Below, one piece after another: positions 25,760 through 34,210 of a stretch of DNA of 53,383 nt. The DNA is from UBA3910 sp002391465 (GTDB lineage Bacteria > Bacillota > Limnochordia > Darwinibacteriales > Darwinibacteriaceae): NCBI GenBank assembly GCA_030054835.1, contig JASGVS010000008.1, positions 1 through 53,383 of the forward strand. The letters are read 5' to 3'. Numbering within the stretch: the stretch's first letter is position 1; every line of letters begins with the position of its first letter. The position numbers and the translations under genes were made by a program. Below the pieces are notes generated by a model. That model did no database searches. It had not been told where the DNA came from and was given only the letters and a program-made list of their open reading frames with translations.

Positions 25760-26816
25760 ACGTTCAAGCAAGCTGCTGATCATCCTGACCTGCCTGCTCC
25801 TAACTTCTGTTCCCGTTTGGGCAGAGACCTTAGAGTTGAGCTTGGCAGAAGCATTTGCATTGTCTCTTGCAAACAACCTCAGTTTTCGCCTGCAGCGGAT
25901 CGACTGGCAGGCAGCCCGGGCAGATTTAGAACGGGCTGAAATTGTGGGCGACAGTGAGATGCTAAAGGAAGCGTCTGAAGCCTGGGAAAAGGCCAATCAG
26001 CTTTATTTGGACGAAAAGGCAAGCCTCTACAGTTCTGTGCGCAACAGCTATTACCAACTGTTGGAGAAGGAAACCTCCGTTGCCAACGTTTTGAAGGCAA
26101 AAGAACGGGCGGAGAACCAACTGGCGGTGGACAAGAAGAAATTCGAAGCTGGTCTCCTTTCCACCCTTGATATCCAGCGATCGGAAAACAGCTTGTTTGA
26201 GGCGGAATACCGGTATGAAAAGGAATTGATCGGGCTCGAAACGGAGCGGATGAAATTCAACGAGCTGTTGGGCCTGCCTTTAGATACCCAGATTGTTTTA
26301 ACCGAGCGGATGCTGCTCGAGTTTGTCCCCTTTGAGTTGGACTTGGCTGCCTGTGTGGAGCTGGCATTCAGTGTGGATGGGGGAATCGCTGCTGCCAAGG
26401 AGAGACTGGCGAAGGCTAAAGAGGCAGTGAGCGCTGCCCGCAGCCCATTTTCACCTAGAGTGGAGCTGGAGCGGGCCTTGGCCGAAGAGGAGAAGGCTGA
26501 AATAGCGCTGCGACAGGCGGAGCAGAACCTGTATTTCAAAATCCGCAGCAGTTTTTACTCCCTCCTCGATCAAGCCCACAACCTTGAGGCTTTGGAACAG
26601 CAGATTGAACTGGAACGCAAAACGCTCCAGGCAGAGGAGGCGAAGTACGCGGCAGGGGTGTTGAGCAATGCCCAGATCGTGTCCCAGCAGGAGAAACTAG
26701 CTGATTTAGAGCGCAGCTACAGCAGTTCTCTCTTGAGCTACACCCTAGCTAGGCTGGACTTGCTGCGCACTATCGGTTTGGCGGAAGAGCCTTGGGAGGC
26801 TGCCGCTGATGACTAA
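25752..26816 (+). CDS. TolC-family protein lacking the barrel segments
   Basis: A 354-residue protein with a signal peptide (LLIILTCLLLTSVPVWA) and two TolC-type alpha-helical repeats (LSLAEAFALSLANN and FELDLAACVELAFSVDGG begin them). In each repeat, the 40-80 residues that normally form beta-barrel strands between the first helices are reduced to about 10-15 (VGDSEMLKEASEA; SPFSPRVELER). This makes it about 80-100 residues shorter than usual and predicts a periplasmic tube without an outer-membrane barrel. The ATG at 25752 sits 7 nt after AGAAGGTG; it overlaps the ATPase end by 8 bp and the next gene by 8 bp. Confidence 0.8.
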   Translation: MLKRSSKLLIILTCLLLTSVPVWAETLELSLAEAFALSLANNLSFRLQRIDWQAARADLERAEIVGDSEMLKEASEAWEKANQLYLDEKASLYSSVRNSYYQLLEKETSVANVLKAKERAENQLAVDKKKFEAGLLSTLDIQRSENSLFEAEYRYEKELIGLETERMKFNELLGLPLDTQIVLTERMLLEFVPFELDLAACVELAFSVDGGIAAAKERLAKAKEAVSAARSPFSPRVELERALAEEEKAEIALRQAEQNLYFKIRSSFYSLLDQAHNLEALEQQIELERKTLQAEEAKYAAGVLSNAQIVSQQEKLADLERSYSSSLLSYTLARLDLLRTIGLAEEPWEAAADD

Positions 26817-28113
26817 TAGGACAAAACGGCTGGTTGTTGCCTTCCTCTGCTGCCTCATGCTCAGTACCGCAGTCTTTGCAGGGGAAGACAGGCGGGTGAT
26901 TACACCCCTGGAAGCGATCGGCCTAGCCTTTGAACGCAACTTAGAACACTCCTTCTTCCTGTGGGAGCAGAGTTTGGCTGCCAAGCGGGAAGCGCTGGTC
27001 AAAAAACCCGTTATTGCTGTGACAGCTGAGCCCATCAAAATTGACAATGGCAGGCTGCAGGAGCCTTCAGGCAGTCTAACCTTTAAATTGCCCCTTGACT
27101 CAGGCGCAGCCTTGGACGGAACGCTGAACCTAAGGTTGGATCAGACTGGCCTGACTACCTCAGCTAAGGGCGATTTGAGTCTGGAGTACCAGTTTTTTGC
27201 GACAGGTGAGCTGCCCACAGGTGAACTTTCGGCGGAAGAAATGCAGCTTAGGCAGGAAAACAACCTGATTCTGCAGGCTTTGGATTTGCTCATTCGCTTA
27301 CGGCAGGCTTTAGATCAGAAGTCTCTGACAGAGCAGGAACATGGGCTTTTAGAGCGTACTTTCCAGGCGGCCATGCAGACGCCCGGTTACGATACGGAAC
27401 CCATTATCAAAGATCTGAAAGGGTCGGAAGAACGCTTGGCGCAGCAGCAGTCCGAGCTTGCAGAGCTCCAGCTGGAACTGGCGCGGTTTTTAGATGAACC
27501 GGACGGTACTGCCTATGATCCTTTGGTTGAGTTTTCTGATCTCAATGCCTCCTTTCAAGCAGATAAACTACGGCAAGAATGGTTTTCAGCTAGCACTGCT
27601 TGGCGGAAGGCGGAAGCGGATCTGAAAAAAGCCCAGGCGGAGCTGGAATACGAGCAAAAAACGATGGGCTGGCAGGTGGCGGCCAGTGGCGGTATTGATC
27701 AGGATCTGAAGTGGGATGTTGGTTTAACCGCCAGCAAGACCCTTTATCCCAGATCTGTTGTGCTGGAAGAGTTGGAACTGGCCCTGGCCAGGGCGGAACG
27801 GGCATTTGAGACCGCCGAGATCGAAGTTTCTAAGAGCCTTCAGGCTGCCCTCAAAAAGGTGTCCAGTGCCCAATCACAGCTGCTTGCCAGTCAGGAAAAA
27901 CTAGAGGAAATGCTGGAGAAATGGGAACTGAGCCAGCGCCAATTGGCGGCAGGCTTAATTACAGAACTGCAATTGGAAGAAGTTCGCTTGGCACTGTTAG
28001 AGGCGGAATATGCCCGCAGCCACAGGGAACTTGATTTAGGAATTGCTGTCTTAGAGCTGTTGTCCGGCTGCGGCAGGCCGCTAGCCGCAGTCCTCTTGGA
28101 AGTGTTGGAGTAA
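26809..28113 (+). CDS. TolC-family outer-membrane-type efflux protein
   Basis: A 434-residue protein with a signal peptide (VVAFLCCLMLSTAVFA), then TolC-like helical repeats. Unlike its neighbour it keeps beta-rich stretches in both repeats (residues about 66-125, SGSLTFKLPL ... LSLEYQFF; and WQVAASGG ... WDVGLTASK), which would form barrel strands. Coiled-coil segments rich in Glu/Leu/Ala fill the rest. It probably forms the exit duct for the ABC pump, alone or mixed with the barrel-less paralogue. Its presence suggests an outer membrane. Confidence 0.8.
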   Translation: MTNRTKRLVVAFLCCLMLSTAVFAGEDRRVITPLEAIGLAFERNLEHSFFLWEQSLAAKREALVKKPVIAVTAEPIKIDNGRLQEPSGSLTFKLPLDSGAALDGTLNLRLDQTGLTTSAKGDLSLEYQFFATGELPTGELSAEEMQLRQENNLILQALDLLIRLRQALDQKSLTEQEHGLLERTFQAAMQTPGYDTEPIIKDLKGSEERLAQQQSELAELQLELARFLDEPDGTAYDPLVEFSDLNASFQADKLRQEWFSASTAWRKAEADLKKAQAELEYEQKTMGWQVAASGGIDQDLKWDVGLTASKTLYPRSVVLEELELALARAERAFETAEIEVSKSLQAALKKVSSAQSQLLASQEKLEEMLEKWELSQRQLAAGLITELQLEEVRLALLEAEYARSHRELDLGIAVLELLSGCGRPLAAVLLEVLE

Positions 28114-28128
28114 AGAGGGGGTGGGCAC

Positions 28129-29415
28129 GTGTTAATCTTGGATCAATTGAGCTGGTCTTGGCGGCATTCCCGCCGCCACTTGTTTGAGTCTATCTTGATC
28201 ATTTTGGCCATTGCCCTAGGGGTAGGGGTGATTGTAACTGTATTTTCCCTGTTCTTTGCCACGAATACGCAGTTTCAGCAGATCACCGAACAGGACTATA
28301 TGCGCACCCTGCAGGTATTGGACAAAACGGATGTAATCGGGCGCGGCGGTGCACCCATTGTGCTGTTGGGTACGGAACTTCCCACTTCCCGTTGGTATAG
28401 CACCCTTAGTGAGGTGGAGGAACTGCAGCGCAGCCTACCTGAGACAATGCACGTTTTTGTAGAAACGAGATGGTCCGGTACAACAGCCCTGTTGGAGGGG
28501 GCTGAACTACCTGAAGAGTTGGCCATGTTTCCCTGGTTGAGTGCAGAAGAAGTGAGTTTTGCGGGAACTTTGCCCGCCTACTTCGCTTTTAAAGGGCTGG
28601 AACTGGTGAAGGGAAGCCTTTTCCTGCCAGAGGACATTGAGAACGGCAGCAGGGTTGCGGTGCTCCCCGCTCGCCTGGCCCAATCCCTCTTCGGTGATGA
28701 GGATCCCATCGGCAGGGAAATTCCCCTCGACCTCTGGAATGATTCGGTCATTTTCACCGTGATCGGGGTAGTTGAGCCCACACGGGAAGAACCGTTGGGC
28801 AGTTTTCTGGCCTTTGAAGAGGGGCGCAGTGTCTACGCACCTGTTACCGCTTCCCCCTACGAGGACAGTGATAATTTCTACCAAGTTTCCATTGGGGTGG
28901 ATCCGGACGTTGATCTCTTCCTTGCCAAAGAGAGGGTAGAAGAAGAAGCTCGGTTGATTTGGGGAGACAGTGCGGCGGTGCAGAGCCCGCTGGAAGATTA
29001 TGTGGAAAGCCAGAGACTTCTTAGACGCTACGCGGTTATTGTCGGAGTGTTTGCCTCCTTGGGCTTGGTGATTGCGGTAATTAATATCCTCAATCTGATG
29101 TTGGCTCGAGTTTTGAAGAGGACCAAAGCGGTGGGCCTTTCCATTGCCCTTGGGAGCTCCCGGGGTATGGTGTTCCGCCAGTTTATGGGTGAAGCATCAC
29201 TATTAGGTATAATCGGTGCTCTGCTGGGTGTTGGTGTTTCTTATGGGCTGAGCGCCCTGCTTAAGGCGGCCCTGGGAGGAAACATGGATGCCATGACAGG
29301 GATCAGGCTCCTGCTTGGAGCGGGGCTTGGCGTTTTGATCAGTCTGCTGTTTGGTGTATACCCCGCCTTTTTGGCCTCCAAAATTGATCCGGCAGATGCC
29401 CTGCGCACAGATTAG
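28129..29415 (+). CDS. ABC transporter permease, MacB/FtsX type (first subunit)
   Basis: A 428-residue permease: TM1 (about 19-42, LIILAIALGVGVIVTVFSLF), a large extracytoplasmic MacB_PCD domain (about 45-290) and three C-terminal TM helices, with ALGSSRGMVFRQFMGEASLLG marking the FtsX coupling motif. The start is GTG at 28129 after AGAGGGGGTG. It is one half of a heterodimeric permease with the next gene, served by the ATPase at 25067. Hydrophobic cargo such as antibiotic, lipid or signal peptide is typical of the family. Confidence 0.88.
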   Translation: MLILDQLSWSWRHSRRHLFESILIILAIALGVGVIVTVFSLFFATNTQFQQITEQDYMRTLQVLDKTDVIGRGGAPIVLLGTELPTSRWYSTLSEVEELQRSLPETMHVFVETRWSGTTALLEGAELPEELAMFPWLSAEEVSFAGTLPAYFAFKGLELVKGSLFLPEDIENGSRVAVLPARLAQSLFGDEDPIGREIPLDLWNDSVIFTVIGVVEPTREEPLGSFLAFEEGRSVYAPVTASPYEDSDNFYQVSIGVDPDVDLFLAKERVEEEARLIWGDSAAVQSPLEDYVESQRLLRRYAVIVGVFASLGLVIAVINILNLMLARVLKRTKAVGLSIALGSSRGMVFRQFMGEASLLGIIGALLGVGVSYGLSALLKAALGGNMDAMTGIRLLLGAGLGVLISLLFGVYPAFLASKIDPADALRTD

Positions 29416-29426
29416 GAGGGGAGTTC

Positions 29427-30680
29427 ATGCTAGAGACGTTTTTATTCACCATTAGGATAATGAAAAAAAGACCCTTGCGTTCCCTCCTGACAATACTGCA
29501 GTTGGGCTTGGGTGTTTGGGTAGTTGCGGTCCTGTTGTCCCTCAATTTCCAAGCGGCCGATATGGCGGGAGGCGGCCAAGGGCAGTTGTCCGGCTCCTTG
29601 GCAAAACTGACCGTGTCTGAAGTGATGGAGATGGAGGGGGGCGGCATCTCCTCCACCAGCAATTTCCGCCTTGAGGACTTGGAGCGCTTGAAGGCGTCCG
29701 ATTACATCGATACTGCCTTCATTTATGAGTTGGGTTGGGAGCAGTCCATCTTAGCAGACGGCTTAGCCTACAAAGTGCTTACTGTGGCCAGGACTAATCC
29801 TGAGTTTAGCCAGGCTGTCAACTTGGAAATGGTGGAGGGGCATTTCTTTACCCAGCAGGATGCGGCTCAGGGAAATCAGGTGGTGCTCATTTCCGATGTA
29901 GTTGCCCAGCAGCTTTACCCCGACCAGAGTGCCTTGGGGAAGTACATCAAGCTAGGTGCCTACCAGGACGAGGGGCCCGGGTTTGAGGTGATTGGTGTCT
30001 ACAAATGGCCCGGCGCGGTCCTTGGCTACTTCCTGATGGAAAGCCATATGATCTTTCCCCTTGGTGTAGACCTGTACCGTTTTCAGGGTATGGGAATGGA
30101 TGGGGATACGCGGCGCTATTCCGAAATCTATATCGTATCCCAGCCGGATAAGGTATATGATGCGGTTGCTGAAGCAGAGATTATCCTAGCGGACCGCAGC
30201 ATGGAGAATATGACCGTTAGGGGCGAGTATTTCGCCGAAAGCAACTTCCTGCAGCAGCAGATTGGGCAGCTGACAATCTTCTTCGGTGCCTTCGCTTTTA
30301 TGGCCATTTTAATCAGCGCCATCGGCATTTTAAGCATTATGCTGGTGAGTGTGGTGGAGCGTACCCGGGAGGTTGGGCTGCGCAAGGCTTTAGGCGCCTC
30401 CAGGAGTGTTATAGTGCGTCAGATTCTGCACGAGTCCTTTGTCTTCTCGCTTCTGGGTTCGTTGATTGGGCTGATCGCAGCATTCTTCAGTGCCGATGCG
30501 GTGGGCTCCATGCTCATTCAGGAGCTGGTTTCCCAGGATGTTGGCTCAATTGGGGGGCTTCATCCCCTGGCAGCGCTGTTGGCCGCTTTACTGGCGGTCC
30601 TAATCGGCCAGGTTTTCGGGCTTTACCCAGCCGTACAGGCTGCAAGGCTCGACCCGGTCAGGGCACTGGGTTATGAATAG
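29427..30680 (+). CDS. ABC transporter permease, MacB/FtsX type (second subunit)
   Basis: A 417-residue paralogue of the previous gene with the same four-TM FtsX plan. The coupling motif reads REVGLRKALGASRSVIVRQILHESFVFSLLG, closer to canonical MacB than the first subunit. The ATG follows AGGAGGGG. It is the last gene of the six-gene operon and is followed 3 bp later by a strong terminator. Confidence 0.9.
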   Translation: MLETFLFTIRIMKKRPLRSLLTILQLGLGVWVVAVLLSLNFQAADMAGGGQGQLSGSLAKLTVSEVMEMEGGGISSTSNFRLEDLERLKASDYIDTAFIYELGWEQSILADGLAYKVLTVARTNPEFSQAVNLEMVEGHFFTQQDAAQGNQVVLISDVVAQQLYPDQSALGKYIKLGAYQDEGPGFEVIGVYKWPGAVLGYFLMESHMIFPLGVDLYRFQGMGMDGDTRRYSEIYIVSQPDKVYDAVAEAEIILADRSMENMTVRGEYFAESNFLQQQIGQLTIFFGAFAFMAILISAIGILSIMLVSVVERTREVGLRKALGASRSVIVRQILHESFVFSLLGSLIGLIAAFFSADAVGSMLIQELVSQDVGSIGGLHPLAALLAALLAVLIGQVFGLYPAVQAARLDPVRALGYE

Positions 30681-30682
30681 CA

Positions 30683-30714
30683 AAAGAACCGGTCAGCGTA
30701 CCGGTTCTTTTTTT
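30683..30714 (+). terminator. Rho-independent terminator of the export operon
   Basis: AAAGAACCGGT / ACCGGTTCTTT stem with a CAGCG-type loop and seven T. The symmetric A-run may let it work weakly for the convergent gene ending at 30718. Confidence 0.92.
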
Positions 30715-30717
30715 GTG

Positions 30718-31296
30718 TTAGTCAAAAACAATGATTCTTTCCGGAACAGTCCGGGCAGGAATGCTTTTTGTTGAAGTGGTATAAAAAACAACGAGTCTTT
30801 TCCCCGCAAGTCCGGTGACGGGCTTGCCCTTTAGATCTGTCACGCTGGTCTCAACGGATAAATCGATCTGCAGCTGACCGTCACTGCTCATAAGGTTATC
30901 ATCGAAAACTGCCACATGCACAAATCCCGTGTCTTGGCCGGAACGGACCACTACCACTTCCGGCGTGAGCTGGGGCGGCATGCTGAGAGCCACAACAGTG
31001 TTGGTGGGATAATAGGCTGTAATGTGGGTGCCCAGGCTGAGCGTATCGCGTCCGATTACAGATCCGGTCTTACCATCCAGTACGACAACATCGTCCGAAA
31101 TGAAAAAGACAGCGGAGTTGTCCTTATTCTCCCTATCTTGAGTAAGAACGGCGAAAGAGGTGCCGTCGTCCCTGACACCGGTGATTGTGCCGGGGAAGTA
31201 AAGGTAATCGAATATTTCCTGCGTCTCCGGTTTGCTCTGCTGCAGGCCGAAAAAGAGTAAAAGGCCGATCAGGCCCATGGTAATTGCTTTGTTCAT
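30718..31296 (-). CDS. Secreted protein with two beta-rich repeats, function unknown
   Basis: A 192-residue protein with a signal/anchor (about 3-20). Two similar segments follow (about 31-113 and 118-192), each with a G-x-V/I-T/A opening, a strand pair, an S/D-x-x-V-V-x-D turn and an ending like (S-x-P-x-x-x-x-P-E-x-(V/I)-(V/I)-V). The ending resembles DUF3221-type and stalk-associated secreted domains of Bacillota. The ATG has GGGAGG upstream. It lies head-to-head with the potA promoter region. No function can be given. Confidence 0.6.
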   Translation of the reverse strand: MNKAITMGLIGLLLFFGLQQSKPETQEIFDYLYFPGTITGVRDDGTSFAVLTQDRENKDNSAVFFISDDVVVLDGKTGSVIGRDTLSLGTHITAYYPTNTVVALSMPPQLTPEVVVVRSGQDTGFVHVAVFDDNLMSSDGQLQIDLSVETSVTDLKGKPVTGLAGKRLVVFYTTSTKSIPARTVPERIIVFD

Positions 31297-31395
31297 TATT
31301 AGTCCTCCCGTTCAGATTATATCTGTTCTGGCTGGGCAGGGCAAAGTGAAGTTCTGGCGAAATGGGCAGAAGACGGCAGATTTGGTAAGTAATTT

Positions 31396-31424
31396 TTGAC
31401 ATCCGCGATCGATTTATTTATACT
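31396..31424 (+). promoter_or_regulatory. Sigma-A promoter of potABCD
   Basis: A perfect TTGACA (31396-31401), a 17-bp spacer and TATACT (31419-31424), followed by a leader of about 35 nt to the potA GTG. Confidence 0.85.
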
Positions 31425-31465
31425 AATCATACAGCTACATTTAGTGTTGCAGGAAGGAGTTCCTT

Positions 31466-32581
31466 GTGAAAACACCCTTACTGAGCTTAGAAAAAGTAAA
31501 TAAGTATTTCGATGACGTCCATGCTTTGAATGACATTTCCTTTGACATCAAGCATGGCGAATTTTTGACCCTGCTCGGTCCATCCGGTTGCGGTAAGACA
31601 ACCTTACTCCGCTGTATTGCCGGTCTGGAGAGGGTTGATTCGGGAGATATTCTCCTGAATGGTAGTTCAATCAAGGACCTGGCTCCCAACAAACGCAACA
31701 TCAACACCGTTTTTCAAAACTACGCCCTTTTTCCCCATCTCAACGTGTATGACAACATCGCCTACGGTCCCCGGGTAAAAAAGACAATGGGTCCGGCTGA
31801 ACTGGAGAAAAAGATCGGGGAAGTGTTGGAACTGGTTCAAATGACGGGCTATGAAAAACGCATGCCTAACCAGCTTTCCGGGGGTCAAAGGCAGCGTATT
31901 GCCATTGCCCGGGCAATGATCAATGAGCCGGGATTACTTCTTTTAGATGAGCCGTTAGGCGCTCTCGATCTAAAGCTGAGAAAGCACATGCAGACAGAGC
32001 TGACCCGGCTGCAGAAACAGACCGGAACCACCTTTGTTTACGTTACCCATGACCAGGAAGAGGCCTTGAATATGAGCGATCGGATTGTGGTGATTGATCA
32101 CGGCGTACTGCAGCAGCTGGGGACCCCCAGGGAGATATACAACAATCCCGCCAATTTGTTCGTGGCAGATTTTATTGGTGAACGTAATATGCTGCGGGTG
32201 GAAACTGTGGCTGTGGGTGAGGAACGTTCCGGCGTTAAACTGGGCGAAGACGTGGTGGAAGTGCGGAATGTGCAGCAGTGTCTTCTCCGCACCGCTGAGG
32301 AAGCTGTTTTGGCCATCCACCGGGATAAAATGAGGATTTGGTGCGAGCAGGTACCCAACTCCCTGAGGGGCGAGGTTCGTTCCATCCATTACGCCGGATC
32401 CCAAATTCGCATTGAAGTGGAAGTGGCGTCAGAGCTCCTCACTGTGGTGGAATACCAAAAGAGTGAATGTGAATGCGAGGTGGGTAACCAGGTTTACCTC
32501 ACTTGGGAAGATGGGGGTGCCATTTTGCTTCCGTTAGAGGCAGCTTGGGCAGAAAGAGCGGTGGAGTATGGAAAGGTTTAA
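31466..32581 (+). CDS. potA: Spermidine/putrescine ABC transporter ATPase
   Basis: A 371-residue ATPase of the PotA/MalK-like importer class. Walker A is GPSGCGKT (38-45), signature LSGGQRQR, Walker B LLLLDEPLGALD, switch VTHDQEEAL. A C-terminal TOBE-type regulatory domain (about 240-371) is present. The start is GTG at 31466 with GGAAGGAG upstream. It is the first gene of a complete potABCD operon with a strong promoter; it overlaps potB by 14 bp. Confidence 0.94.
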   Translation: MKTPLLSLEKVNKYFDDVHALNDISFDIKHGEFLTLLGPSGCGKTTLLRCIAGLERVDSGDILLNGSSIKDLAPNKRNINTVFQNYALFPHLNVYDNIAYGPRVKKTMGPAELEKKIGEVLELVQMTGYEKRMPNQLSGGQRQRIAIARAMINEPGLLLLDEPLGALDLKLRKHMQTELTRLQKQTGTTFVYVTHDQEEALNMSDRIVVIDHGVLQQLGTPREIYNNPANLFVADFIGERNMLRVETVAVGEERSGVKLGEDVVEVRNVQQCLLRTAEEAVLAIHRDKMRIWCEQVPNSLRGEVRSIHYAGSQIRIEVEVASELLTVVEYQKSECECEVGNQVYLTWEDGGAILLPLEAAWAERAVEYGKV

Positions 32582-33416
32582 GCAGAATCTGTTAGCCATA
32601 CCCATTCTGGTCTGGATCGGAATCTTTGTGGGCATTCCGCTCATCTTTGTGGTCGTGATCAGTTTCGCTTCCCGGGACAGCTTAGGCAATATCGTCTGGG
32701 AGTTTTCGCTGGACAATTATAAGCGGATGCTTGATCCAATTTACCTGCGCGTCTTTTTGAATTCCTTTCTCTTAGCGGTTCTCACCGGAGTGGTTACACT
32801 AGTAATTGGCTATCCAGTGGCTTACATAACGGCTAACCTGCCACCGAAAAAGCGTGCTTTGTCCTTGGGCTTGATCATGCTTCCCTTCTGGATTTCCAGC
32901 CTGCTTAGGACGTACGGCTGGGTGATCCTTTTGGGGAACTCGGGGATAATCAATAACGCCCTAATGGCTTTGGGGATTATCGACCAGCCCTTGCCCATGA
33001 TGTACCGTTTTGGTACAACGTTGGTGGGTACTGCCTATATGCTCATTCCCTTTGCCATTATCGCCGTGTTCAACTCGGTTGATAAATTAGACCGTTCCCT
33101 CTTGGAGGCGTCTTATGATTTGGGTGCGAGCAGGGTTCAGACCTTTTGGCGAATTACGCTGCCCCTAACGATACCCGGCATTGCAGGTGGCTTTACCCTC
33201 GTTTTCATACCTTCTCTGGGTCTCTTTTTCATTTCGGATCTGCTCGGGGGAGGCCGCACCATTTTCCTGGGCAACTTGATCAACACTCAGGTTACAAGGG
33301 GTAGAAATCGGCCCCTTGGCGCAGCTTTTGCAGTGGGCATGTTTGTCTTGGTGCTGTTGGTTATTGCCATTTACGCTAGGACAGTGAAGGAAAACAGGGA
33401 AGGGTTATTCGGATGA
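32568..33416 (+). CDS. potB: Spermidine/putrescine ABC transporter permease
   Basis: A 282-residue inner-membrane permease with six TM helices and the EAA loop (LLEASYDLGASRVQTFWRITLPLTIPG) that docks on PotA. The segment MLPFWISSLLRTYGW is typical of PotB/PotH. The ATG lies inside the end of potA, and the stop overlaps the potC start (ATGA). Confidence 0.94.
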   Translation: MERFKQNLLAIPILVWIGIFVGIPLIFVVVISFASRDSLGNIVWEFSLDNYKRMLDPIYLRVFLNSFLLAVLTGVVTLVIGYPVAYITANLPPKKRALSLGLIMLPFWISSLLRTYGWVILLGNSGIINNALMALGIIDQPLPMMYRFGTTLVGTAYMLIPFAIIAVFNSVDKLDRSLLEASYDLGASRVQTFWRITLPLTIPGIAGGFTLVFIPSLGLFFISDLLGGGRTIFLGNLINTQVTRGRNRPLGAAFAVGMFVLVLLVIAIYARTVKENREGLFG

Positions 33417-34195
33417 TGAAGATAAGAAACAGTCGCTTCGGTGTATTCTATCTTTCTTTGTTCTTTGTAGTCCTGTACTTTCCCGTGATCAGCGTGATTT
33501 TATACTCCTTCAACGCCAGCTCATCCACTGCCCAATGGACCGGGTTTACGCTGGACTGGTATCGTCAGCTCTTTGCGGACCGGGTGATCGGTGCCGCCTT
33601 TCGGGTGAGTGTGCAGGTCGCCATAATTACGTCCCTGGTTTCCGCTGTATTGGGTACCGCAACGGCAGTAATCGCCATGTGGGTGAGCCGGGGTATGAAA
33701 AGGACCATTCAGGGGTTTATGCTTCTACCCCTGCTTGTACCTGAAGTGGCGTTGGGTATATCTCTGCTGTTCTTTTTCAACACACTGGGTCTGCCCTTTG
33801 GGCGTTTGACGTTGGTTTTGTCCCATTCCCTGTTCTGTGTTCCCTATGTTTACATCATGGTGCAGCTGAGGCTGCAGGAGATTGATAAATCCATCTTAGA
33901 ATCGGCTCGGGATTTGGGTGCAACTAGGTGGCAGATGGTCAAGACGATTATTTTACCCCTGGTGGCCCCATCCATTTTGACCGCATCCCTTTTGGCACTG
34001 GCCCTTTCCCTAGACGACGTTGTTATTTCCACGTACATGTCGGGGCCTAAAACAACCACCCTGCCGGTGCACATCTTTTCCATGATGCGCGTGGGTGTTA
34101 CGCCGAAGGTGAATGCTCTATGTACTTTGATTTTGGTTGGGACGTTCTTTATTGTCGGTTTGAGTCAAATTATAAGCAAAAGGCAGAAACAATAA
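33413..34195 (+). CDS. potC: Spermidine/putrescine ABC transporter permease
   Basis: A 260-residue permease with six TM helices and an EAA loop (ILESARDLGATRWQMVKTIILPLVAPS). PotC/PotI hallmarks include YSFNAS and LALSLDDVVISTYMSGP near the end. It starts 4 bp inside potB and pairs with it to form the membrane channel. Confidence 0.94.
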   Translation: MMKIRNSRFGVFYLSLFFVVLYFPVISVILYSFNASSSTAQWTGFTLDWYRQLFADRVIGAAFRVSVQVAIITSLVSAVLGTATAVIAMWVSRGMKRTIQGFMLLPLLVPEVALGISLLFFFNTLGLPFGRLTLVLSHSLFCVPYVYIMVQLRLQEIDKSILESARDLGATRWQMVKTIILPLVAPSILTASLLALALSLDDVVISTYMSGPKTTTLPVHIFSMMRVGVTPKVNALCTLILVGTFFIVGLSQIISKRQKQ

Positions 34196-34210
34196 GAGGA
34201 GGTCGTCTAG

